Origin: Baekduia soli
GTDB taxonomy: Bacteria; Actinomycetota; Thermoleophilia; Solirubrobacterales; Solirubrobacteraceae
NCBI RefSeq assembly: GCF_007970665.1
Contig: NZ_CP042430.1
Coordinates: forward strand, 3,286,001 to 3,350,000
Direction of reading: 5' to 3'
DNA length: 64,000 nucleotides
Within the stretch, counting starts at the first letter, position 1, and each line of letters opens with the position of its first letter. The translations under genes and the position numbers were made by a program. The notes under the pieces were generated by a model that saw only the letters and a list, made by a program, of their open reading frames with translations, did no database searches and was not told where the DNA came from. Shown here one piece after another: positions 57,740 to 64,000 of this stretch.

Positions 57740-58975
57740 TCACGCGCGCCCGCGGGCCAGGTCGATCAGGCGACCCAGCACGCGGTCGCCGTCGGCGCGC
57801 AGGCCGTTGTGCTCGAACTCGTCGGTGAGCCAGGCCCGCAGGCCGCCGATGTGCGCCGCGGTGGCCTCGGAGAACGCGCGCTCGACGTACATGTCCCGCG
57901 CGTAGATCGCGGCCGCCACCGGCACGGCGTTCTCCCGCAGCCGGTCGGCGTCGTAGAGCGCCGGCCATGGGTGGCGGGCCAGCAGCTCGGCGGCCTCCCG
58001 CAGCGGCGCGAGCCCGCCGTACTCCTCGAACATCCACGGGTAGACGTGCTCGCCCGTGAACAGCTCGGGCTCGGCCGCGTAGTCGGCGGGCAGCGTGCGC
58101 TGCGCCGCCCAGCGCGTCGCGGCGCCGTCGGCCCAGCAGGACTCGTGGAGGATGGCGTACAGCGGGTTGCGCGCGTAGGGCAGCGCCGCGTCGACGTCGT
58201 GGGCGAAGGCCGGCGAGCCCGGCGGCAGCTCGAGCAGGCCGTGCAGGCGCTCGGCGCCGTCGCTCATCCCGAGCACGTCTCCGAGCTGGCGCACGCGGCG
58301 CACGGTCAGCCGGTCGCCCGACGGCAGGCGCACGTCGTGCTCGTCAACGTGGGCCTGCAGCGCGAGCACCCGGGCACGGTCCTCGGGGTAGCGCTCGTAG
58401 TACCGGCGCGAGCGGTCCAGGACGCGGGCGTAGGTCGCGCGGTAGACGTCGTCGATCGAGGCCCGCAAGGGCGGCAGCCCGCCCGTGATGAACGCCTCGC
58501 GCAGGCCCTCGGGGGCGAGGGAGAGGTAGGTCACCGCGCACAGGCCGCCGAAGCTCTGGCCCAGCACGCTCCACGGCGGCGCGCCCAGCTCGCGGCGGAT
58601 CCACTCGCAGTCGGCGACGATCGCGTCGGCGCGGAAGTGCGTCAGCCACCGGGCCTGCGCCGGCGGATCCAGGCCCTCCAGGACGCCCACGGGCGCCGAG
58701 CGCCCCGTCCCGCGCTGGTCGACCAGGAGCACGCGGAAGTCGCGCAGGGCGCGGTCCAGCCAGCCCGGCGAGCGCGGCGCGCCGGCCGGGCGCGGGGCCT
58801 CGTGCCCCGGGCCGCCCTCGAGGTAGACCAGCAGCGGCCGGTCGCGGCCCTCGGGATCGGCGACCTCGCGGGCGAAGACGGTGATCCGCTCGCCGCCGGG
58901 CTGTGCGTGGTCCAGCGGCACGGAGAACTCGTGCTCGGCGAGGTGCAGGCCGGGGACGGCGCGGACGACGGACAC
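57740..58975 (-). CDS. proline iminopeptidase-like alpha/beta hydrolase
   Basis: A 411-residue S33-family hydrolase. The oxyanion region reads VYLEGGPGHEAP (usual HGGPG), followed by LLVDQRGTGRSAPVG, the nucleophile elbow LGQSFGGLCAVTYL (Ser in GQSFGG), and a helical cap domain. The DQRGxGRS signature places it with proline iminopeptidases and related aminopeptidases. No signal peptide, so cytoplasmic. The ATG at 58975 is well placed before the conserved VPLDHAQPGG region. It converges with the sulfur-carrier gene and is divergent from the receiver gene. Confidence 0.85.
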   Translation of the reverse strand: MSVVRAVPGLHLAEHEFSVPLDHAQPGGERITVFAREVADPEGRDRPLLVYLEGGPGHEAPRPAGAPRSPGWLDRALRDFRVLLVDQRGTGRSAPVGVLEGLDPPAQARWLTHFRADAIVADCEWIRRELGAPPWSVLGQSFGGLCAVTYLSLAPEGLREAFITGGLPPLRASIDDVYRATYARVLDRSRRYYERYPEDRARVLALQAHVDEHDVRLPSGDRLTVRRVRQLGDVLGMSDGAERLHGLLELPPGSPAFAHDVDAALPYARNPLYAILHESCWADGAATRWAAQRTLPADYAAEPELFTGEHVYPWMFEEYGGLAPLREAAELLARHPWPALYDADRLRENAVPVAAAIYARDMYVERAFSEATAAHIGGLRAWLTDEFEHNGLRADGDRVLGRLIDLARGRA

Positions 58976-59031
58976 GGGCGGACGCTACCCGCCGGCGCCC
59001 TCCGCAGGCAGGAGAACGACGCCTCACGGCG

Positions 59032-59037
59032 TACTCT
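59032..59037 (+). promoter_or_regulatory. putative -10 box of the receiver gene
   Basis: TACTCT is followed by 8 bases (GGAGCTGG) and the ATG at 59046. The GGAG is too close to the TANNNT box to be a leader ribosome site if the start is leaderless, but could serve if transcription begins further upstream. Confidence 0.35.
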
Positions 59038-59045
59038 GGAGCTGG

Positions 59046-59396
59046 ATGGTCCGCATCCTGCACTGCGACGACTCCGCCGCGTTCCGGGCCCTGCTGCGTG
59101 CCGAGCTCGAGGACGACGACGACCTCGAGATCGTGGCCGAGGCCGCGAACGTCGACGCGGCCGTGCGCGCCGCGGTCCAGGCGCGCCCCGACGTCGTCCT
59201 GCTCGACCTGCTCGACGCCGACCGCGACGCGGTCGGCGAGCTCGCGGCGGCGGCCCCGGGCGTGCGCGTCGTCGTGCTCAGCGGGCACCCGCGCGAGTAC
59301 GGCGAGGGCCGTCGCGGCGGCGCCAGCGCCTACGTCGAGAAGGACGCGTCGATCGCCGAGCTGCGCGAGACGGTGCTGCGCGTCGCCGCCGGGTAG
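59046..59396 (+). CDS. single-domain response regulator (receiver only)
   Basis: A 116-residue CheY-like receiver. Acidic pair Asp8-Asp9 (HCDDSAAF), phosphoacceptor Asp54 in VVLLDLLDADRD, conserved Ser/Thr in VVLSGHPREYGEG and the Lys in YVEKDASIAELRE. It has no output domain, so it signals by protein contact. No kinase is next to it. It ends 11 bases before ligD on the same strand, a link of unknown meaning. The segment DEDDDDLEI-like acidic run after residue 20 is typical of NarL-type receivers. Confidence 0.85.
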   Translation: MVRILHCDDSAAFRALLRAELEDDDDLEIVAEAANVDAAVRAAVQARPDVVLLDLLDADRDAVGELAAAAPGVRVVVLSGHPREYGEGRRGGASAYVEKDASIAELRETVLRVAAG

Positions 59397-59407
59397 GTCG
59401 CTGGGCG

Positions 59408-61804
59408 ATGGCCGGACGGGCCCTGGACCCCTACGACGCCAAGCGCGACTTCACCGCCACACCCGAGCCCAAGGGCCGGCGGACCAGCGCGCGCAAGGGC
59501 GCGCCGCGCTTCGTCATCCAGGAGCACAGCGCCACGCGGCTGCACTGGGACCTGCGGCTCGAACACGACGGTGCGCTGGCCTCCTGGGCGATCCCCAACG
59601 GCCTGCCGTGGGCGGCGCGCGACAACCGCCTGGCCGTGCACACCGAGGACCACCCGCTCGAGTACCTCGACTTCCACGGCGAGATCCCCAAGGGCAGCTA
59701 CGGGGCGGGGACGATGACGATCTGGGACCACGGCACCTACGAGCTGCTCAAGTGGGACGAGCGCAAGGTCGAGGTCGAGCTGCACGGCGAGCGCGTCACC
59801 GGCCGCTACGCGCTGTTCGCCATCGGCGAGGGCGACGGGCCGTCCAAGGACTGGATGATCCACCGCATGGGCGAGCCCGCCGAGGGCGACTGGATCCTCG
59901 GCCACGAGCCCATGCCCGACCGCCTGGTGCCGATGCTCGCCCGCCCCGGCGAGATCCCACGCGACGACGACGGCTGGGCCTACGAGATCAAGTGGGACGG
60001 GGTCCGCGCGATCTGCTTCAGCGAGCCCGGGCGGATGCGGTTCGTGACCCGCAACGGCAACGACGTCACCCCGCGCTATCCCGAGCTGGCCCGGATGAAC
60101 CGCGCGCTGAGCATGCACCGCGCGATCCTCGACGGCGAGGTCGTGGCGCTCGACGCCGACGGGCGCCCGTCGTTCGCCGCCCTGCAGGGACGGATGCACC
60201 TCACGCGCGAGAGCCAGGTGCGGCGCCTGGCCCGCGAGGCGCCCGTCACCTACGTGGCCTTCGACCTGCTCTGGCTCGACGGCCGCTCGCTCATGGACCT
60301 GCCCTACGCCGAGCGGCGCGAGCGGCTCGCCGCGCTCGCGCTCGAGGGCGAGCGCTGGGCGGCGCCCGACCACGTGGTGGGCGACGGGCGCCGGATGCTG
60401 GCGGCCACCCGCGAGCAGGGGCTGGAGGGCGTCATCGCCAAGCGGCTGGACTCTCCGTACGAGCCGGGCCGGCGCACCGGCGCCTGGCGCAAGATCAAGA
60501 ACGTCCAGCGCCAGGAGCTGGTCATCGCCGGGTGGCTGCCCGGGGAGGGGCGGAGGCGCGAGCGGATCGGCGCGCTACTGGTGGCCGTGCGCGAGGGCGA
60601 CGCGCTGCGCTACGCCGGCCGCGTGGGCACGGGGTTCACGGAGGCCGAGCTGGAGCGCCTGGCGGGCCTGCTGGGCCCGCTGGAGCGCGACGCCTCGCCG
60701 CTGGACGTCGTGCCCAAGGCGGTGAAGATCCCGCGCGAGGCGATCTACGTCGAGCCCCGGCTGGTCTGCGAGGTCGAGTTCCTGGAGTGGTCGCGCGAGG
60801 GCGTCCTGCGCGCCCCCTCCTACAAGGGGCTGCGCGACGACAAGCCGGCGGGGCTCGTCGTGCGCGAGCGGCTGCGCACGGGCGGCGCGGGCTCGGCGGT
60901 GCTCGCCGAGATCGACGGCCGCGAGCTGCGGCTGACCAACGTGGACAAGCCCCTCTGGGCCTCCGGGCACACGAAGGGCGACCTCATCCGCTACCTCGTC
61001 GAGCTGGCCCCGACGCTGCTGCCCCACCTCGAGCACCGCCCGCTGACGCTCAAGCGCTATCCCGACGGCGCCGACGCCAAGTTCTTCTACGAGAAGCAGG
61101 CGCCGTCGCACCGGCCCGACTGGGTCGCCGTCGCGCCCGTCCGCCACGCCCGCGAGAAGACCATCACCTACGTGCTGGCCCAGGACGCGGCCACCCTGGC
61201 CTGGCTGGGCAACCTGGCCGACCTCGAGCTGCACACCCCGATGCACCGCGTGCGGGAGACCTCCGGCATCACCGGGCCGACGATGATCGCGTTCGACCTC
61301 GACCCCGGTGAGCCCGCGGGCCTGCTGGAGTGCTGCCGCGTCGCGGTCGTCCTGCAGGGGATGTTCGAGCACCTCGGGCTGCAGGCGTTCCCGAAGACGT
61401 CGGGCTCGAAGGGGATGCAGGTCTACGTCCCGCTCAACACGCCCGAGACCACGACCTACGCCCAGACCAAGGGCCTGGCCAGGGCCGTCGCCGAGCTGCT
61501 GGAGGCCGAGGCCGGCGATCTGGTGGTCTCGCGGCAGGCCAAGCGCCTGCGCCCGGGGCGGGTGCTCGTGGACTGGAGCCAGAACGACGACAACAAGACG
61601 ACGGTGTGCGTGTACTCGCCACGGGCCCGGGAGCGCCCGACGGTCTCCACGCCGCTGGCCTGGGACGAGGTCGCGGCCGCGCTGGACGCCGGCAGCGCGG
61701 ACGGCCTGGTCTTCGACCTCGACGGCGTGCTGGCGCGCGTGCGCGACCAGGGCGACCTCTTCGCCCCGGTGCTCACGCTGGTCCAGGAGCTGCCGGCGCT
61801 CTGA
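59408..61804 (+). CDS. ligD: ATP-dependent DNA ligase LigD (PE-LIG-POL)
   Basis: A 798-residue multidomain DNA repair enzyme for non-homologous end joining. Order is phosphoesterase, ligase, polymerase, as in Pseudomonas and unlike mycobacteria (POL first). PE domain: His40, His46, Asp48 and Arg50 in HSATRLHWDLR, and His82. Ligase: adenylation Lys195 in YEIKWDGVRA, DGEVVALD, EGVIAKR and WRKIKN. Polymerase (from about 500): FFYEKQAP, FDLDPG with metal-binding Asp630 and Asp632, and TSGSKGMQVYVPL. Ku, its usual partner, is not in the window. The ATG 59408 is 11 bases after the receiver gene. Confidence 0.95.
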   Translation: MAGRALDPYDAKRDFTATPEPKGRRTSARKGAPRFVIQEHSATRLHWDLRLEHDGALASWAIPNGLPWAARDNRLAVHTEDHPLEYLDFHGEIPKGSYGAGTMTIWDHGTYELLKWDERKVEVELHGERVTGRYALFAIGEGDGPSKDWMIHRMGEPAEGDWILGHEPMPDRLVPMLARPGEIPRDDDGWAYEIKWDGVRAICFSEPGRMRFVTRNGNDVTPRYPELARMNRALSMHRAILDGEVVALDADGRPSFAALQGRMHLTRESQVRRLAREAPVTYVAFDLLWLDGRSLMDLPYAERRERLAALALEGERWAAPDHVVGDGRRMLAATREQGLEGVIAKRLDSPYEPGRRTGAWRKIKNVQRQELVIAGWLPGEGRRRERIGALLVAVREGDALRYAGRVGTGFTEAELERLAGLLGPLERDASPLDVVPKAVKIPREAIYVEPRLVCEVEFLEWSREGVLRAPSYKGLRDDKPAGLVVRERLRTGGAGSAVLAEIDGRELRLTNVDKPLWASGHTKGDLIRYLVELAPTLLPHLEHRPLTLKRYPDGADAKFFYEKQAPSHRPDWVAVAPVRHAREKTITYVLAQDAATLAWLGNLADLELHTPMHRVRETSGITGPTMIAFDLDPGEPAGLLECCRVAVVLQGMFEHLGLQAFPKTSGSKGMQVYVPLNTPETTTYAQTKGLARAVAELLEAEAGDLVVSRQAKRLRPGRVLVDWSQNDDNKTTVCVYSPRARERPTVSTPLAWDEVAAALDAGSADGLVFDLDGVLARVRDQGDLFAPVLTLVQELPAL

Positions 61805-61841
61805 GCCGCCGGGCACCCGTCCCCGGACCGGGGCGCATGTG

Positions 61842-61855
61842 CGAACATATGTTCG
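61842..61855. promoter_or_regulatory. LexA-type SOS box
   Basis: CGAACATATGTTCG is a perfect 14-base palindrome and matches the LexA consensus of Gram-positive bacteria and actinobacteria (CGAAC-N4-GTTCG). It lies 38 bases after ligD and directly at the start of the following small gene, overlapping its possible start codons. It is the only such match I noticed in the window. LexA would block the small gene until DNA damage. Confidence 0.8.
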
Positions 61856-62160
61856 TGTCAGACGCCGGATCCGCCTACAGCCGCTTCCAACGGGCCCTCA
61901 CCACGGGCAACCTCACGCTCATCCGGGCGGCCGCGGCCGAGCTGCCGGCCGTCCGGCTCGGGGACGCCCTGCAGGTCTGCGTGCTGTTGCGCGACCGCGA
62001 GCCCGAGCGCTACGAGCGCGCGGCCGTGCGCTGGATCGGGCGCTTCTGCGTCGAGCGCGCGGTCACGCTGGAGGACGTCGACCACGCGCGGGTCGCGTTC
62101 CAGATCATGCGTCGCGACCCCGAGCGGGCGCTGGGGATCCTGCAGACGCTCTGCGCGTGA
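61855..62160 (+). CDS. small helical protein controlled by an SOS box, unknown function
   Basis: About 101 residues from GTG 61855 (VSDAGSAYSRFQRALTTGNL...); in-frame ATGs at 61849 and 61837 are alternatives but lie in the SOS box. The sequence is helical: AYSRFQRALTTGNLTLIRAA, AAELPAVRLGDALQVCVLL, RDREPERYERAAVRWIGRFC, VERAVTLEDVDHARVAFQIM. It has two or three Cys and no known motif to me. Proteins like this occur in Solirubrobacterales as uncharacterised. The overlap of its start with the SOS box and position behind ligD suggest a damage-inducible function. Confidence 0.6.
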   Translation: MSDAGSAYSRFQRALTTGNLTLIRAAAAELPAVRLGDALQVCVLLRDREPERYERAAVRWIGRFCVERAVTLEDVDHARVAFQIMRRDPERALGILQTLCA

Positions 62161-62184
62161 CGCCCGTGGCGCCGGCGCCGGCCG

Positions 62185-62400
62185 TCAGTCCTCGAGCGCG
62201 GCGAAGGCCCGGGCGCTGGCCTCCGAGGCGGTCCGCGCCGCCGAGCGCGACGCCGCGGCGGCGCGGCGCAGCCGACGGCGGTCCTCGGCCGGCGCCTGGG
62301 GGATCAGCCCGGCCGTGGCCTCGCCGAGGGCGAGGTGGGCCCGGGAGAGGCGCTCGAGCTCTCGGGCGAGCTCGGCGAGGGGGTCGTCGGTGGCATCCAT
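62185..62400 (-). CDS. small helical hypothetical protein
   Basis: A 71-residue frame from ATG 62400, strongly helical and charged (DPLAELARELERLSRAHLAL, then LRRAAAASRSAARTASEASA). The pattern suggests a coiled coil. The 3' end is 24 bases from that of the SOS-box gene (convergent). A 54-base longer frame has a weak N-terminus. No family recognised; composition alone makes coding likely but not certain. Confidence 0.4.
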   Translation of the reverse strand: MDATDDPLAELARELERLSRAHLALGEATAGLIPQAPAEDRRRLRRAAAASRSAARTASEASARAFAALED

Positions 62401-62500
62401 GCTGCCCCGAGTGTGGCGACGACCGGCGGGGCCCGCAAGGCCGCTGGACCTCAACGCGCGCGCCGTGCGGGCGTTGAGGTCCAGGCGGGCCGGGGCTCGG

Positions 62501-62911
62501 TCAGGCGGTCGCCGCGGGGCCGACCTCGGCCGTGCAGAACGCGCAGCGGCGGGCCGCGACGGGGATGTCGGACAGGCACTCGGGGCACGAGCGCACCGGT
62601 CCGACCTCCTTCTTGGGCATGAGGCGCTCGAGCAGCGCCGCGACGGGCTTGACCACGAAGAAGTACACGACCGCGGCGATGATGAGGAACGTGATCAGCG
62701 CGTTGAGGAAGTCGCCGTACTTGAAGTGCGACTTGTTGATCGTGAACGACAGGTTGCTGAAGTCCGGCTTGCCGCCGATCGCCCCGATGATCGGGGTGAT
62801 GATGTCGGCGACCAGCGCGGTCACGACGGCACCGAACGCGGCACCGATGACGACCGCCACGGCCAGGTCGACGAGGTTGCCACGCAGGATGAACTCCCGG
62901 AAGCCCTTCAT
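62501..62911 (-). CDS. mscL: large-conductance mechanosensitive channel with zinc-ribbon tail
   Basis: A 136-residue MscL. The N-terminus MKGFREFILRGNLVDLAVAV and VIGAAFGAVVTALVADIITP forms the gate helix; SHFKYGDFLNALITFLIIAA VVYFFVVKP the second helix. The channel opens under membrane tension and releases solutes on osmotic downshock. The last about 30 residues (CPECLSDIPVAARRCAFC) are a zinc ribbon, not found in E. coli MscL. The ATG is preceded by a ribosome site (AGAGAGGTG) on the minus strand. It lies 126 bases from tRNA-Arg. Confidence 0.92.
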   Translation of the reverse strand: MKGFREFILRGNLVDLAVAVVIGAAFGAVVTALVADIITPIIGAIGGKPDFSNLSFTINKSHFKYGDFLNALITFLIIAAVVYFFVVKPVAALLERLMPKKEVGPVRSCPECLSDIPVAARRCAFCTAEVGPAATA

Positions 62912-63036
62912 GGATGCACCTCTCTGCGGATGGACGAGATGGGGCACGCCCCCCATGGCGTACCGGATCGGACTTCGGCGCGGGGCGGTGCGCTCCTGCC
63001 CTCGTGCGCGCCGGGCCGGCGAGGTGCTCGCGGCCA

Positions 63037-63109
63037 CGCGCCCGGCAGGATTCGAACCTGCGACCTTCCGCTCCGGAGGCGGACGCTCTATCCACTGAGC
63101 TACGGGCGC
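63037..63109 (-). tRNA. tRNA-Arg (anticodon CCG)
   Basis: The minus strand folds as a complete cloverleaf. Acceptor stem GCGCCCG (63109-63103) pairs with CGGGCGC (63044-63038); discriminator G at 63037. D arm GCTC-AGTGGATA-GAGC; anticodon stem TCCGC/GCGGA with loop CTCCGGA, giving anticodon CCG for arginine; T arm GCAGG-TTCGAAT-CCTGC. CCA is not encoded. The 3' neighbour is mscL 126 bases away. Confidence 0.96.
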
Positions 63110-63462
63110 CTGGAGCACATAGTACGGACCGGCGCCGGGGAGATCGCCGCGGCCGGGTCGCCCGGCCATCCGGGATCGCGGGGACCACTGAGCGATGAGC
63201 GCGGCATCGCGGGATGCCCGCGCGCGGGCTGCGGGGCGCCCGGGCCGAACGTCACCTCCCGGTACGTGCGCAGTCCAGCTCGAGCGCGGCCGACGTCTCC
63301 GCCCTGCCGCGCCCGGCGCGCGGCCCTGCGACATCCGGGGTCCGGCCGGCGTGACCGACCCTCCTGCGGCGCGATCCCGTGGGCGCGGATGCGGGTCATC
63401 GCCCCCCGAGCCGCCGGGCGGCGGGCGGGCGGGCACCCCGGCGCTAGGGTGGGGCCGTCTCC
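63110..63462. other. 353-base gap without a supported gene
   Basis: Between tRNA-Arg and the ribonuclease Z gene the sequence is about as GC-rich as the rest. Open frames here are shadow-like, rich in Arg/Pro/Gly and without domain motifs. A TAGGGT box (63445-63450) lies 12 bases before the RNase Z ATG. I see no repeat, tRNA or terminator that I can support. Confidence 0.5.
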
Positions 63463-64000
63463 ATGGACCTCTCGCTGTTCTTCGCCGGCACCGCGGGCTC
63501 GGTGCCCACCGCCCGCCGCGGCCTGCCCGCGACGCTGGTCCGGTGCGGCTCGGACAAGCTGCTCATCGACTGCGGCGAGGGGACCCAGCGCCAGCTCGTG
63601 CGCAGCGTCGGGCTGCCGGAGATCACCGAGGTCCTGCTCACGCACCTGCACGTCGACCACTGGCTCGGCCTGCCGGGCATGCTCAAGTCCTTCGAGCTCC
63701 GCGACCGCACCACGCCGCTGACGGTCTACGGGCCGCCCGGCACGGTCGCGCTGATGGACGCGATGCGCCGCACCGTGTTCGGCCGGCTGCGCTACCGCTT
63801 CCGGGTCGTCGACCTCGAGCCCGACGCCATCGTCGAGTTCGGCGACTACGAGATCCACGCGCTGCGGGTGCGCCACCGCGGCGAGGCCTACGGCTACGCC
63901 CTGATCGAGCAGGACCGCCCCGGGCGCTTCGACGCCGCGCGGGCCGCCGAGCTCGGCGTGGCGCCGGGGCCCGACTTCGGACGCCTGCAGCGCGGCGAGG
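63463..64000 (+). CDS. rnz: ribonuclease Z / MBL-fold nuclease (partial, N-terminus)
   Basis: The first 179 residues run off the window edge. Start MDLSLFFAGTAGSVPTARRG with LLIDCGEGTQRQLVR; the metal motif is LTHLHVDHWLGLPG (HxHxDH), and the region PLTVYGPPG is typical of RNase Z. ATG 63463 has a TAGGGT box 12 bases upstream. RNase Z cuts the 3' trailer of tRNA precursors, which fits tRNA genes that do not encode CCA such as the one next to it. The second metal-ligand part lies outside the window. Confidence 0.9.
   Translation, partial: MDLSLFFAGTAGSVPTARRGLPATLVRCGSDKLLIDCGEGTQRQLVRSVGLPEITEVLLTHLHVDHWLGLPGMLKSFELRDRTTPLTVYGPPGTVALMDAMRRTVFGRLRYRFRVVDLEPDAIVEFGDYEIHALRVRHRGEAYGYALIEQDRPGRFDAARAAELGVAPGPDFGRLQRGE

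Noticed and set aside
62915-63250. Possible small genes around the tRNA
   Set aside because: Frames overlapping the tRNA and the mscL promoter are shadows; no domain or ribosome site.

Overview
The window is a GC-rich actinobacterial chromosome segment. Gene content and style (MoaD-like gene behind threonine synthase, fused SecDF, RecJ next to RelA, pH-sensor-type cyclase, MscL with a zinc-ribbon tail) suggest the Thermoleophilia/Solirubrobacterales; this is inference from protein character, not from a marker search. I see no phage, transposase, CRISPR array or rRNA. One tRNA-Arg(CCG) is present.

Layout. 1-14.2 kb: acetolactate synthase ilvB-ilvN, then an almost complete classical menaquinone pathway (menF, menD, menH, menC, menA, menB, menE and a UbiE-like methyltransferase) with an exported GH3 glycosidase inside it, then ilvC. 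14.4-18.7 kb: serC-serA (serine) and a GH13 alpha-glucosidase. 18.8-23.1 kb: a complete sugar ABC transporter (binding lipoprotein, two permeases, ATPase), probably taking up alpha-glucosides for the GH13 enzyme. 23.1-28.5 kb: a lone ParB-like protein and a polyamine-type ABC operon (potA-potD-potB) that is broken: potB loses its C-terminus and runs into the decapitated antisense remnant of a response-regulator gene whose histidine kinase is still intact. 28.6-34.7 kb: an exported protein, a sugar-phosphate isomerase homologue, a glycosyltransferase, an MBL hydrolase, phosphomannomutase and a sugar nucleotidyltransferase.

34.9-52.7 kb: a conserved information-processing block, yebC-[MFS, cyclase, TetR remnant, HD-GYP]-ruvC-ruvA-ruvB-[RodZ-like, PAS protein]-secDF-recJ-relA/spoT-M24 peptidase. 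recJ carries a one-base frameshift in its conserved GGH motif and the secDF tail looks frameshifted at a C-run; both are single-C losses, so base errors must be considered. 52.8-57.7 kb: PPOX-family protein, lipid kinase, a tiny exported His-rich peptide, CorA, and a SAM-I riboswitch controlling threonine synthase plus a ThiS/MoaD-like sulfur carrier. 57.7-64 kb: proline-iminopeptidase-like hydrolase, receiver-only protein, LigD (PE-LIG-POL), a perfect LexA-type SOS box at the start of an unknown small gene, MscL, tRNA-Arg and the start of ribonuclease Z.

Three themes stand out. First, many starts have a TANNNT box only 6-9 nt upstream, pointing to leaderless transcription. Second, several regulator genes survive only as fragments (LysR, TetR, response regulator), marking deletion scars. 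Third, intergenic 3' ends share a CTCGCC/GGCGAG hairpin often followed by a second strong hairpin. The best candidates for undescribed biology are the SAM-riboswitch threonine-synthase/sulfur-carrier pair and the SOS-box small protein.
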